Shown: positions 26,916-35,603, counted from the first letter of the stretch. The stretch is 48,256 bases of DNA from JAVBLW01 sp031553215 (GCA_031553215.1 JAVBLW010000019.1:1-48256); one strand, 5' to 3'. Numbers and translations: made by a program. Notes: generated from the sequence alone by a model not told the origin.

Positions 26916-27905
26916 TTAGTCAATTTCGAAAGCTATTACTTCAAGTAATTTTTTTTCTTTAAATTGGGGGATTTCAACGATTTTCATCCCTTCAACGTCG
27001 AAAGCGTCAACCCATTCATTTTGAGAATCCCAACATGCTTGTTGATAACTCCCATATACCGCTTGTACCCTGGCCTCATATATATACCTGATATTTGGCA
27101 TTTCCCAATCTTTCACTTTAGATTCTTCTAGTGATGAGAAAATACTTTCAACTTCTCTTTCTAACCAATCAGCGTATTCTCCCTGAAAAAAAATTTTACA
27201 TCTAACTTTCTCATCTATAATTGCCTCCAATTCAATAGTATCACCAGTAGCCATGTTTATCGCTTTTGCAGCGGAAGCTATAGTTCTTTCGTAACAGTTA
27301 TAGTCTCTTGAAACAGTAAACCCAAAAGAAATTGTTGATATTATTCCGTCATATTTTTTGGGACGTACTAAAAATTTTTCAAACGGAATCTCACCATTTT
27401 GAAATTGCTTTAACTTTCCCTCATCAAAATCAATAATTCTACTCATTTCCCTAGGAATATCAATCGCTACTTGTTTTGCTAGTTCATCTTCACTCTTAAA
27501 GTAAAATATTGTGTGGGTGTTTCTTAAAAGCCTTTTAAATTCATTTAACTTTTCTCTTTTTTCACCGAAATCAATTGTCTCTTCACTTGCTGGATACTTA
27601 CTATCCGAAAGATAAACTAAGACTGGTATTTTTAATTCTATCGCCTTCTCATATTCCAGTTGGGTATAGGATTTTTGTGTTTTCACTTCTATTGAGCCAT
27701 ATCGCAAAGCAACAATTAGAATTAGCAAATCACATTTAGCAACTTCCTCCAAGCATTTTTCTAATGGAGTATCAGGGGATGATCCAAATTTTTCCATTCC
27801 GCCAGAAGCATATTCTAATCCAGTAATGACATTATCTACCTTTTGCCTTGCTTGTATTAAATCATTAAATGTTGAACTTATAAAAATTTTCCCGTTTTTT
27901 TTCAT
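26916..27905 (-). CDS. DUF4062 domain protein
   Basis: 329-residue protein beginning with a DUF4062 domain (about 4-100): KIFISSTFNDLIQARQKV, the acidic/glycine loop FGSSPDTPLEKC, CDLLILIVALRYGS and SYTQLEYEKAIELKIPVLVYL. DUF4062 is related to nucleoside deoxyribosyltransferase/TIR-like folds and is often the N-terminal part of NLR-like and other conflict proteins. The C-terminal two thirds (about 185-329) is an unrecognised domain. The longest frame starts upstream at 27977, but GGGGG six bases before ATG 27905 fixes the start. Preceded by the mazG terminator, so it has its own promoter. A defence or signalling role is inference. Confidence 0.78.
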   Translation of the reverse strand: MKKNGKIFISSTFNDLIQARQKVDNVITGLEYASGGMEKFGSSPDTPLEKCLEEVAKCDLLILIVALRYGSIEVKTQKSYTQLEYEKAIELKIPVLVYLSDSKYPASEETIDFGEKREKLNEFKRLLRNTHTIFYFKSEDELAKQVAIDIPREMSRIIDFDEGKLKQFQNGEIPFEKFLVRPKKYDGIISTISFGFTVSRDYNCYERTIASAAKAINMATGDTIELEAIIDEKVRCKIFFQGEYADWLEREVESIFSSLEESKVKDWEMPNIRYIYEARVQAVYGSYQQACWDSQNEWVDAFDVEGMKIVEIPQFKEKKLLEVIAFEID

Positions 27906-27990
27906 ATATATCCCCCTTTTCTCAATTTTTATCTCTTGGTTGCAATTTATTAATATTATTATAACAATTTTATACATTTTTTTCCATATA

Positions 27991-28021
27991 AAAAAATTAA
28001 CAGTCCATTTTGACTGTTAAT
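27991..28021 (-). terminator. Terminator of the MazG-like gene
   Basis: Minus-strand ATTAACAGTC (28021-28012) pairs with GACTGTTAAT (28005-27996), ten pairs with a six-base loop, followed by a T run. Confidence 0.92.
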
Positions 28022-28040
28022 TCATCTTTTCATCATAATA

Positions 28041-28367
28041 TTAAAGTTTATTATATTTATTAGAAACACCTTTAGCTTTTTCTACAGGGTATTTCGCTTC
28101 ATTTTTCTTTAATTTTGATAGTATAATGTCTTTTATATCTAAATCTAATACTAGCGCCATTTGTATACAATAATTCATTACATCAGCTAGTTCATCTTTT
28201 ACATCTTCTATGTTATAGTTTGTATCACTCCATTGAAAGCATTCTAATAATTCTGAGGCTTCTATTGATATTGACTTAGCTAAATTGCTTGGTGTATGAA
28301 ATTGATCCCAATTTCTATCTTTATTAAATTTGTCGATCTTTGATTTTAATTTTTCTAAACTATCCAT
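28041..28367 (-). CDS. MazG-like nucleotide pyrophosphohydrolase
   Basis: 108-residue all-alpha NTP pyrophosphohydrolase of the DCTPP1/RS21-C6 type, which hydrolyses (often modified) dNTPs to monophosphates. The metal-binding pattern EASELLE...KDELADVMNYC is complete (two ExxE/D helices). Such proteins clean the nucleotide pool; some phages and defence loci carry them, but a housekeeping role is equally likely. The ribosome binding site is weak (GAAGATAAAA) and a tiny frame ends inside the start, so translation may be coupled. Confidence 0.85.
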   Translation of the reverse strand: MDSLEKLKSKIDKFNKDRNWDQFHTPSNLAKSISIEASELLECFQWSDTNYNIEDVKDELADVMNYCIQMALVLDLDIKDIILSKLKKNEAKYPVEKAKGVSNKYNKL

Positions 28368-28416
28368 TTTTATCTTCTAATTCACTTTCTAATATTTCAA
28401 TTTTATATTTTTTCAT
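28360..28416 (-). CDS. Possible 18-residue peptide upstream of MazG-like gene
   Basis: A minus-strand frame MKKYKIEILESELEDKNG starts at ATG 28416 (or 28422), with GAGAA upstream, and stops inside the second and third codons of the MazG-like gene. Since that gene has a poor ribosome binding site, termination-reinitiation is plausible. Too short to support from composition alone; it could be chance. Confidence 0.25.
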   Translation of the reverse strand: MKKYKIEILESELEDKNG

Positions 28417-28485
28417 AATCATTTCTCAAATATCAATTTTTCATTAAAAACCACAAATTTTCGTCATCCATTTATAGTACAATAC

Positions 28486-29343
28486 TTATATTAAATCTAT
28501 AAATTGCTTCATTATTGGTGTTAAATGCTTTTTATTATTATAGATTAAATAATAATGTCTCTTGAAATTATCATCAGATAAAGAGACTATTTTTATCTTG
28601 CGGTATTTATATATTTTTTGAGCTAATTCATTTGATATAAATGAGAAACCCATACCATTCTCTGCAAGTTCTATAAGACTTATAGTGCTTGTACTTTCAA
28701 CTATTGCATTTGTAATACAACCATGCTTTGAAAAAACTTCATCTACACAATTGCGTAGTCCACTTCCTACTTCTCTCATTAATAAAGGATGTTTTGATAA
28801 TTCTTTTATTGTAATTGTGTCACTTTCATAAAAATCAGGGGAACATATTATTGACATTTCATCAGTACAAAGTAATAAAGATTTTTTTGTTTTACTATCT
28901 TTTACTCTATCTAATATAGCAAAATCAATATTATTATTAGATAATTTTTGTTCAATAATTTCATTATTATGAATAAAAATAGTAGGATTAAAATGTGGTA
29001 TCTTTTCTTTCGCTTCTTGCAGTAATTTCGGCAAAAAGGTTTCAGATATAGAACTATTAGCACCGATTATAATTCTAGAAAAGTTTTCTTTTTCTCTAAG
29101 GATTGTTGTTGCCTCATTATATTGTTCTAAAATAGTATTAGCATATTGACGCAACATGTCTCCAGCCTCTGTTAAATATATCTTCCTATTTATTCTATCA
29201 AATAATTGGGCATTATAGAAAGATTCTAATTCTTTAATGGCTATACTAACTGAAGGTTGAGTAATATTTAATTTGTCTGCGGCTACAGTTATACTTCCAC
29301 AATCACAAACCATTTTGAATATTTGTAGATGACGAATGGTCAT
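28486..29343 (-). CDS. LysR family regulator, divergent from citrate synthase
   Basis: 285-residue LysR-type regulator: N-terminal winged helix-turn-helix (TIRHLQIFKMVCDCGSITVAADKLNITQPSVSIAIKELE) and a C-terminal periplasmic-binding-like effector domain (about 90-285). The frame extends to GTG 29352, but MTIRHLQIF from ATG 29343 matches the family start; neither has a strong ribosome binding site. It faces the citrate synthase gene across 178 bases with two dyads. By analogy with CcpC of B. subtilis, which senses citrate and controls citZ/citB, it may control the neighbouring gene; this is inference. Confidence 0.85.
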   Translation of the reverse strand: MTIRHLQIFKMVCDCGSITVAADKLNITQPSVSIAIKELESFYNAQLFDRINRKIYLTEAGDMLRQYANTILEQYNEATTILREKENFSRIIIGANSSISETFLPKLLQEAKEKIPHFNPTIFIHNNEIIEQKLSNNNIDFAILDRVKDSKTKKSLLLCTDEMSIICSPDFYESDTITIKELSKHPLLMREVGSGLRNCVDEVFSKHGCITNAIVESTSTISLIELAENGMGFSFISNELAQKIYKYRKIKIVSLSDDNFKRHYYLIYNNKKHLTPIMKQFIDLI

Positions 29344-29359
29344 AGTATTCACTTTCTTT

Positions 29360-29377
29360 CATAGGTAATTGTCTATG
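29360..29377. promoter_or_regulatory. Candidate LysR operator dyad
   Basis: CATAG (29360-29364) and CTATG (29373-29377) form an inverted repeat, CATAGGTAATTGTCTATG, resembling an AT-rich LysR box. It lies just upstream of the lysR start and could mediate autoregulation. Confidence 0.4.
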
Positions 29378-29396
29378 TTTTTGATAATAACATATG

Positions 29397-29428
29397 AATT
29401 GATTTATGTCAATTTATAAGTGTATAAT
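29397..29428 (+). promoter_or_regulatory. Citrate synthase promoter with overlapping dyad
   Basis: TTGATT (29399-29404), an 18-base spacer and TATAAT (29423-29428) predict a start near 29435. A perfect inverted repeat, AATTGA (29397-29402) and TCAATT (29409-29414), covers the -35, a natural place for LysR control. Confidence 0.6.
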
Positions 29429-29435
29429 TAACTCA

Positions 29436-29478
29436 AGCAATAATTCTTTATTTAAGGATATTATTGCTTTATATTTTT
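29436..29478 (+). promoter_or_regulatory. Terminator-like hairpin in citrate synthase leader
   Basis: AGCAATAAT (29436-29444) pairs with ATTATTGCT (29460-29468), with further pairing inside, followed by TTATATTTTT. It begins at the predicted first transcribed base, so it could act as an attenuator or a 5'-stabilising stem. Confidence 0.5.
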
Positions 29479-29521
29479 GATTAATAATAAAAATTTAAAC
29501 TACGGAAAAGAGGACAAAATA

Positions 29522-30880
29522 ATGAAAAATTATTCAAAAATCACACAATATATTTCTGACCTTTCAGATATTTCAATCAGTAACAACCATATTGAATCTG
29601 ATATGTATGACAAACATAAAGTCAACAAAGGTTTAAGAGATATAAATGGAAATGGTGTTATTACAGGACTTACTGAAATTTCTAACATTAAGGCAAAAGA
29701 GGTATTACCTGATGGCACTGAAGTTCCCTGTGAAGGACAACTATATTATCGTGGAATCAATGTAAGGGATATTGTTAATGGGTTTACCAAAGATAATCGT
29801 TTTGGATTTGAGGAAACGATTTATTTATTATTATTTTCAGAATTACCTAGTAAGGAACAATTAAATCGTTTTAATAAAGAATTATCAGAATATAGAAGCC
29901 TTCCAGATTCTTTCGTAAGGGACATAATTTTAAAAGCACCAGGTAAGGATATGATGAACATTCTTTCTCGTGGGGTTTTAACTTTATATGCCTATGATGA
30001 TAATCCTGATGATGTTTCTATTCCTAATGTATTAAGACAATGTTTACAATTGATTGCTGTATTTCCATTGTTATCTGTTTATGGATATCAATCTTATAAA
30101 TATTATCATAGAAAAAAAGGGTTATTTATTCATTTACCAAAAGCTAATTTATCAACCGCAGAAAACATTTTATACCTTTTAAGAGCAGATGGTAAATTTT
30201 CACCTTTAGAAGCTAAAATATTAGATTTAGCTTTAGTATTACATGCTGAGCATGGTGGAGGTAATAACTCAACGTTTACAACCCATGTAGTCACTTCTAC
30301 TGCAACAGATACTTATTCGGCAATCTCAGCCGCATTAGGTTCTTTAAAAGGACCACGTCATGGTGGAGCGAATATTAAAGTGGTAGAAATGTTTAAAGAT
30401 ATGAAAAAAAATATCAACATATCAAATGTTGATGAAATAACTGATTATCTTTCTCGTCTACTTGATAAACAAGCCTTTGATAATGCTGGTTTAATTTATG
30501 GTATGGGTCATGCAGTTTATTCATTATCTGACCCAAGGGCAGATATCTTAATGGCCTGTGCAAAAGATTTAGCTGTTGAAAAAGGTTTAGAGAAAGATTA
30601 TGAATTATATGAAACTGTCGCTAAACTAGCTCCAAAAATCATCTCTGAAAAAAGAAAAATATATAAAGGTGTTAGTGCCAATGTCGACTTCTATTCAGGT
30701 TTAATTTATCAAATGCTAGATCTACCTTGTGAATTATATACTCCATTATTTGCAATTTCAAGAATTGCTGGTTGGAGTGCACATAGAATTGAAGAAATAC
30801 AAAATGCTGGTAAAATAATACGACCTTCATATATTTGTGTAAAAAAGGAAAAGGATTATAAAAATTTAAAGGATAGATAA
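29522..30880 (+). CDS. Citrate/2-methylcitrate synthase
   Basis: 452-residue enzyme condensing acetyl-CoA (or propionyl-CoA) with oxaloacetate. Catalytic elements: HAEHGGGNNSTF, GSLKGPRHGGAN, YGMGHAVYSLSDPRA and the C-terminal FAISRIAGWSAH with the catalytic aspartate replaced by the SRIAGW context seen in the long family members. About 60-80 residues longer than typical type I synthases, with an N-terminal extension and an insertion, as in Clostridia/Bacteroides-type homologues. The frame opens at TTG 29477 but GAGG precedes ATG 29522. No aconitase or isocitrate dehydrogenase is nearby, so it may feed glutamate synthesis or only partial TCA flux. Confidence 0.88.
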   Translation: MKNYSKITQYISDLSDISISNNHIESDMYDKHKVNKGLRDINGNGVITGLTEISNIKAKEVLPDGTEVPCEGQLYYRGINVRDIVNGFTKDNRFGFEETIYLLLFSELPSKEQLNRFNKELSEYRSLPDSFVRDIILKAPGKDMMNILSRGVLTLYAYDDNPDDVSIPNVLRQCLQLIAVFPLLSVYGYQSYKYYHRKKGLFIHLPKANLSTAENILYLLRADGKFSPLEAKILDLALVLHAEHGGGNNSTFTTHVVTSTATDTYSAISAALGSLKGPRHGGANIKVVEMFKDMKKNINISNVDEITDYLSRLLDKQAFDNAGLIYGMGHAVYSLSDPRADILMACAKDLAVEKGLEKDYELYETVAKLAPKIISEKRKIYKGVSANVDFYSGLIYQMLDLPCELYTPLFAISRIAGWSAHRIEEIQNAGKIIRPSYICVKKEKDYKNLKDR

Positions 30881-30905
30881 TAACTAATTTTCTATATAAC
30901 CTATT

Positions 30906-30937
30906 AAAAAAAGCAATGTTTCTCACATTGCTTTTTA
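30906..30937 (+). terminator. Terminator of citrate synthase
   Basis: GCAATG (30913-30918) and CATTGC (30926-30931), extended by A/T pairing, are followed by TTTTT. Located about 30 bases after the stop; the A-rich 5' side makes it potentially bidirectional. Confidence 0.82.
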
Positions 30938-30949
30938 TATGCTTTCGTA

Positions 30950-31005
30950 GATAATATATTAGCTATTATATATGGTTCTATCCTATTTTGGATAATATAT
31001 TATCC
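30950..31005. repeat. Palindrome and direct repeat between convergent genes
   Basis: GGATAATATATTATCC (30990-31005) is a perfect 16-base palindrome. Its core GATAATATATTA also occurs at 30950-30961, 41 bases away in the same orientation. It lies between the ends of citrate synthase and murG, not near a start, so it is not an obvious promoter operator. Possibly a junction of the accessory stretch or a protein site; no function assigned. Confidence 0.4.
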
Positions 31006-31029
31006 ATGCTTTAATTGATTTTGTGGCTA

Positions 31030-32058
31030 TTATTTATTTTTACTTACTTCTTCAACTATATATTTAGCACAGTCTACTTTTGTAATCTTTTTTTGATTAA
31101 GCTTCATTTCATCAGTAAAATTTGTATCATTATTCATTTTTGATATTATCTTTACCATATCTAATGGCGTTATATTCTTTTCATTAACCATTACACAGGC
31201 TTTTTCTTTTTCTAAATACTTAGCATTTTCTACTTGATGATTACCTTTAGTATTTAGACTTGGAATAACAATTAATGGTTTATTTATACTTAATATTTCG
31301 CATAATGTTGCACTACCAGCTCTAGATATTACAATATCAGCATTATAGATCATGTTATATAATCTATCTACATATTCATATAAAATAAGATTAGGATTAG
31401 ACTGATTATAGATTTTAATAAAGTATTTTCCACATACTAATATTATTCGATATTTTTTATCTAAAACATTAGATAAATCTAAGGCAATATCACATAAAGA
31501 TTTAGATCCTAATGATCCACCTAATATTAATATATTTGTATATTTCTTGTCCATTGTATATTCATTTTCATTTATAGTTAATGAACTAGATGGATTACCA
31601 GAAACTATCATATTCTTCTTCATTTTCTTTAAAGGAAAGCTAAGAAATATCTTATTAGCTTTTCTTCCAAATAATTTATTACAATCTCCTACTACAGCAT
31701 TCTCTTCTAATAGATAGTATTTTATTTTAAGTTTTCTAGCAGCCATTAATACTGGCATACTAACAAATCCACCTGATGCAATAACTACATCAGGTTTAAT
31801 CTCTTTAAATATTTTCTTAATTCTTTTATATTCAGAATAAAATTTATTTAAATTACCTAATTTTATTCCTGACTTATCTAAATATAATTTATGAAAAATT
31901 AAATTATCTTCTTTACTACAAAGTCTTTCTTCTAATGAATCATTTAAACCAAAATAATGAATTTTATTTTGGTTGTTTTTTCTTAAAAATTCTTGCTTTA
32001 ATTTTAGCAAAGGGATTATATGTCCCCCAGTCTTTCCACCAGTCAAAATGATATTCAA
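31030..32058 (-). CDS. murG: UDP-GlcNAc transferase MurG
   Basis: 342-residue glycosyltransferase adding GlcNAc to lipid I to give lipid II on the inner face of the membrane. Two Rossmann domains: N-terminal LTGGKTGGHIIPLLKL (canonical GGxTGGHI), DVVIASGGFVSMPVLMAA, LLEENAVVGDCNKL, and C-terminal ILGGSLGSKSL and ADIVISRAGSATLCEI. The start is TTG 32058 with GAGGAG eight bases upstream, and it lies 95 bases inside the end of ftsW. The usual following gene, murB, is displaced about 6 kb away. Confidence 0.94.
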   Translation of the reverse strand: MNIILTGGKTGGHIIPLLKLKQEFLRKNNQNKIHYFGLNDSLEERLCSKEDNLIFHKLYLDKSGIKLGNLNKFYSEYKRIKKIFKEIKPDVVIASGGFVSMPVLMAARKLKIKYYLLEENAVVGDCNKLFGRKANKIFLSFPLKKMKKNMIVSGNPSSSLTINENEYTMDKKYTNILILGGSLGSKSLCDIALDLSNVLDKKYRIILVCGKYFIKIYNQSNPNLILYEYVDRLYNMIYNADIVISRAGSATLCEILSINKPLIVIPSLNTKGNHQVENAKYLEKEKACVMVNEKNITPLDMVKIISKMNNDTNFTDEMKLNQKKITKVDCAKYIVEEVSKNK

Positions 32059-33136
32059 CGTTATCGCTCCTCATTATATTCACTAGTATTCCCATCATTA
32101 CAAATGTTATAACTAAAGATGAACCACCATAGCTTAAAAATGGTAATGTTACTCCTGTAACTGGAATAAGTCCTATTACTACCGATATATTTATAAATAC
32201 TTGAATAAAAAATAAACTTATTATTCCTAATGATAAATACATAGCAAACAAATCTTTGCAACAAGTTGCTAATCTATATCCTATAATTATTATAGTCAAA
32301 AATAATGAAAGTATTAATACTCCACCAACTATTCCAAGTTCTTCTAAAACTATTGCAAAAATAAAATCAGTTTGAGGTTCAGGTAAATAAAAATACTTTT
32401 GTCTACTATTAAATAAACCATATCCAAATAGTCCTGAAGGACTAATTGCATATAAAGATTGAATTATTTGAAATCCACTACCAAGTGGATCACTCCATGG
32501 ATCAATATAAGATTCTATTCTTGCCATTCTATATCCAGCACTTGCAATTAATACTACTACTCCAACTCCACCGGCTATAGCGGCATAAATTAGATATTTA
32601 TTTTTAACTAAACCTACATACATCATTAATAATATTGAACAAACGATAATTGCTCCACTACCAAAATCAGGCTCTAACATAATTAATCCAAATACTAAAA
32701 TAACAACTAATAAATAATATATTAAATACTTTGTCTTCTTTAATATTCCAGGATAATTAGATAAAAACTTTGCTGTAAATATAATAAAAGCAATCTTCAT
32801 TAACTCAGAAGGCTGAACAGAAAATTCATTAATCCCGATCCAGCTTCTAGCTCCACCACGTTTTACACCTATTCCAGGTATTAATACAATTACTAGTAAT
32901 ACTAAACTAGCAATAAACAAATGATTACTATATTTCTTAAGTAAATTATAATCAATTCTACTAACTATAAAATAAGCAATAATCGCAATAACAAAAAATA
33001 TAGATTGCCTTATTAAAAAATAGTACCTATTCCCAGTCTTATATTCAGCCCATATACTTGATGCACTAAAAATCATAATTATTCCTATTATACTCAAAGT
33101 CATAAAACAAAAGATAAACAGATTAACCTTCTTCAT
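31964..33136 (-). CDS. ftsW: SEDS peptidoglycan polymerase FtsW
   Basis: 390-residue integral membrane glycosyltransferase with about ten helices that polymerises lipid II at the septum with a partner class B PBP. SEDS motifs: KRGGARSWIG, QPSELMKIAF, LEPDFGSGAIIV, SLYAISPSGLFGYGL, PEPQTDFIFAIVLEELG and IPVTGVTLPFLSYGGSS. The frame extends upstream, but AGGTGAT precedes ATG 33136. The last about 30 residues, basic (FAKIKARIFKKKQPK), are encoded over the murG start. Adjacency to murG favours FtsW over RodA. Confidence 0.92.
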   Translation of the reverse strand: MKKVNLFIFCFMTLSIIGIIMIFSASSIWAEYKTGNRYYFLIRQSIFFVIAIIAYFIVSRIDYNLLKKYSNHLFIASLVLLVIVLIPGIGVKRGGARSWIGINEFSVQPSELMKIAFIIFTAKFLSNYPGILKKTKYLIYYLLVVILVFGLIMLEPDFGSGAIIVCSILLMMYVGLVKNKYLIYAAIAGGVGVVVLIASAGYRMARIESYIDPWSDPLGSGFQIIQSLYAISPSGLFGYGLFNSRQKYFYLPEPQTDFIFAIVLEELGIVGGVLILSLFLTIIIIGYRLATCCKDLFAMYLSLGIISLFFIQVFINISVVIGLIPVTGVTLPFLSYGGSSLVITFVMMGILVNIMRSDNVEYHFDWWKDWGTYNPFAKIKARIFKKKQPK

Positions 33137-33311
33137 AGCATCACCTATATAAAACATATGTATATGGGATAAAAAAAATACACATCCTACATTATACCGT
33201 TATACTAATGTTATTTTTTTAACATTTTTCTATGGCTGAATAATTAAAAAATTAATGTACATACATTGCTTTTTTGACTATCTTCCTCAATAAATAAAAT
33301 CCTCTAAATAC

Positions 33312-35603
33312 TTATTTTTTCTTACATTCCAACACTTTGATTTTAGAATTAATTTTGTCTTCAAACTGAATAATACCTTGTGAAAAATTACAACTAAGAA
33401 TACCATCCCATGACTTGCTAATACATTTTCTAAGCGAAAAAGATTTTTTTATAAATTCTAACATTTCGGAATCTAGTTTACTTACTATTTTATCACCGAA
33501 TGTCTTATTTATAGTAAATTTTGAATTTTCTTTAGGAGAAAAACAATATGACGCTATTGTAACAATAAAAGTCCCCACAAATATAATGACATTCTGTGTG
33601 TAATTAACACTAATTAATGCGGAAAACAGTCTAAAACCATATTCATAAACTTCACTAGCCTTTTCTTTATTATTATCTATATACCTTTTTGTTTGCCAAC
33701 CAAAGAAATTAGATGACGCCTTTACAGTAATATCATCATTATATTCAATTGCCATTATTGCTATATCAAAAATATCATCATAAATATAAGCTATATGCTC
33801 TTTGATGAAATGATAATCAGCGGATTCTTCAAATAATTTATCATACAGCATAAATAGTTTATTCGATAATGAATTTCTATTATTTGTGCATTTTTTATAT
33901 GCATCACTAATCAAAGAAACAATTGTTTTACCTAAATCTTTCGAAATTTTCCTTTCCTTATCTAATTTTTCACATAATTCTAAGAAGGAGCTTATTATAA
34001 CATCGAATATTGTCTCATCGTTTATTGTAGATAAAAACCAAAATGCGAGATCATATACACCTACTATCTTCTCTTGTTTTGCTTTCTCCTGCATTGAATA
34101 CGCTGAAACTAACATATTCAATTGATCAAATATAAATTTTAAATAATACTTTTTTTGATTATTCATACATTTTTTTATGATTCGAATTATTCCATCAAAT
34201 ATTTTTTCCTCCTCAAAATAATTAATTTGAGGTATTGTCTTACTAGGCATAATTTCAACGATACCAATACTAGATAATATTACAGAAAAATATAATTCAT
34301 ATATCCTAAAAATATACTCTTTATTATCTTTTTTTATTAAATATGAAAAATAATCTAACCAATCATTTACTATTTCACTATTCTGATAAATATTTTTATA
34401 TGAAGTTATATTTTCATACATTGCAATCAATTTATGATAAAATTTATCATCTTCTAATTTACTATCAAATTGCTTTAAACATGCGAATTTGTAATCAGAA
34501 TTTGTCTCAACTAGATAGAATTCGAATATCTCTACATATTCGTCTTTTATATTATCCGGAATTTTTGCTATATTTGAGTTATCAATTTTTATTAATATGT
34601 ATTCAATTAATAAATTACAATCGTATATCTTACCTTTCTGAATTAGCATCTTTGTTATACTAAAAATAACCTGTGTCTTTCTAAAGGATTTATCATATTC
34701 ATTAGTTTCTTCAAAGGCGGAATCTAAATATGAGACCAAAAAATGATGATATAAATCTGTTATTTCACCAGTCAAATCATATAAAAACATACCACGAATA
34801 AAAATTTCAACCTCTTTAGATAAGGCATCCTCATTACATTTATAGCAATCTTCTAAATAGCTTATAAGAATGCTTAATATTTTTTTATTAATTTTTATTG
34901 AATTAATAGATTGATCCTGTATTAATGCAAATTTGAAAAAATTTAATAATCTACCTTGATTATCCTTAAATTCTTCAATATTTGACTCATTTGTTAATAT
35001 ATTCCTATTTTTATTATTTAGTTGCTCAGATAAAAACTTCTTATAATTTACTATTATTTGACTAGCTAAATTAATCTCATTTTTTGTAATACAATCTAAA
35101 TATATGTTATTTAAATTTCTCAATTCAACATCATTAGAAAAATCACTTTTTAGTGTTTCAATAATTTGATCTATTTTTTTATTAATTACCCTGTTTAATT
35201 CTGTATTATCAATTTCCTTATGTAATTCATAAATAAAATAAATAATTGATGCAATATAACTCAGGAAATAGGGAGTAATAAATTTGGGGTTATTATCAAA
35301 CAATAGAGTAACTATGCAAGAAATTCCCAAATATGTAAGTTGATACATGCCTTTACTTTTTATTTCAAAAGAAATATATTTACTAGACGCTCTGTTTGAA
35401 TATATTTGCTTAATAACAAATTCGAATGATATTATTATAGTTATAAGCATTATAGAAATTTGAATAATATTGTCATACTTATTATCCAAAGATTTAATGA
35501 GAAAATCACTCCTATTGTTTAATAGATAGCCTGCGTAAAACACTGAAATAGCAATGCATATGTGAATTAAAATAAAAATTAGAATATTACTATATTTTTT
35601 CAT
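33312..35603 (-). CDS. Large membrane protein, unknown family
   Basis: 763-residue protein. Four hydrophobic segments occur near the N-terminus (about 6-28, 47-67, 86-101 and 107-125) and one further segment near residues 665-690; the roughly 500 residues between are soluble, helical-looking and rich in Asp, Lys and Ile, without recognisable catalytic motifs. No family recognised. ATG 35603 follows GGGGG. It lies at the edge of the island carrying restriction and helicase genes and could be a membrane effector or sensor there, but nothing in the sequence proves this. Lys/Asn-rich codon use resembles the other island genes. Confidence 0.6.
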   Translation of the reverse strand: MKKYSNILIFILIHICIAISVFYAGYLLNNRSDFLIKSLDNKYDNIIQISIMLITIIISFEFVIKQIYSNRASSKYISFEIKSKGMYQLTYLGISCIVTLLFDNNPKFITPYFLSYIASIIYFIYELHKEIDNTELNRVINKKIDQIIETLKSDFSNDVELRNLNNIYLDCITKNEINLASQIIVNYKKFLSEQLNNKNRNILTNESNIEEFKDNQGRLLNFFKFALIQDQSINSIKINKKILSILISYLEDCYKCNEDALSKEVEIFIRGMFLYDLTGEITDLYHHFLVSYLDSAFEETNEYDKSFRKTQVIFSITKMLIQKGKIYDCNLLIEYILIKIDNSNIAKIPDNIKDEYVEIFEFYLVETNSDYKFACLKQFDSKLEDDKFYHKLIAMYENITSYKNIYQNSEIVNDWLDYFSYLIKKDNKEYIFRIYELYFSVILSSIGIVEIMPSKTIPQINYFEEEKIFDGIIRIIKKCMNNQKKYYLKFIFDQLNMLVSAYSMQEKAKQEKIVGVYDLAFWFLSTINDETIFDVIISSFLELCEKLDKERKISKDLGKTIVSLISDAYKKCTNNRNSLSNKLFMLYDKLFEESADYHFIKEHIAYIYDDIFDIAIMAIEYNDDITVKASSNFFGWQTKRYIDNNKEKASEVYEYGFRLFSALISVNYTQNVIIFVGTFIVTIASYCFSPKENSKFTINKTFGDKIVSKLDSEMLEFIKKSFSLRKCISKSWDGILSCNFSQGIIQFEDKINSKIKVLECKKK

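Noticed and set aside
28041..28367. MazG-like protein as antitoxin of a MazF system
   Set aside because: No mazE/mazF-like gene is adjacent; the motif fits a nucleotide pyrophosphohydrolase acting alone.
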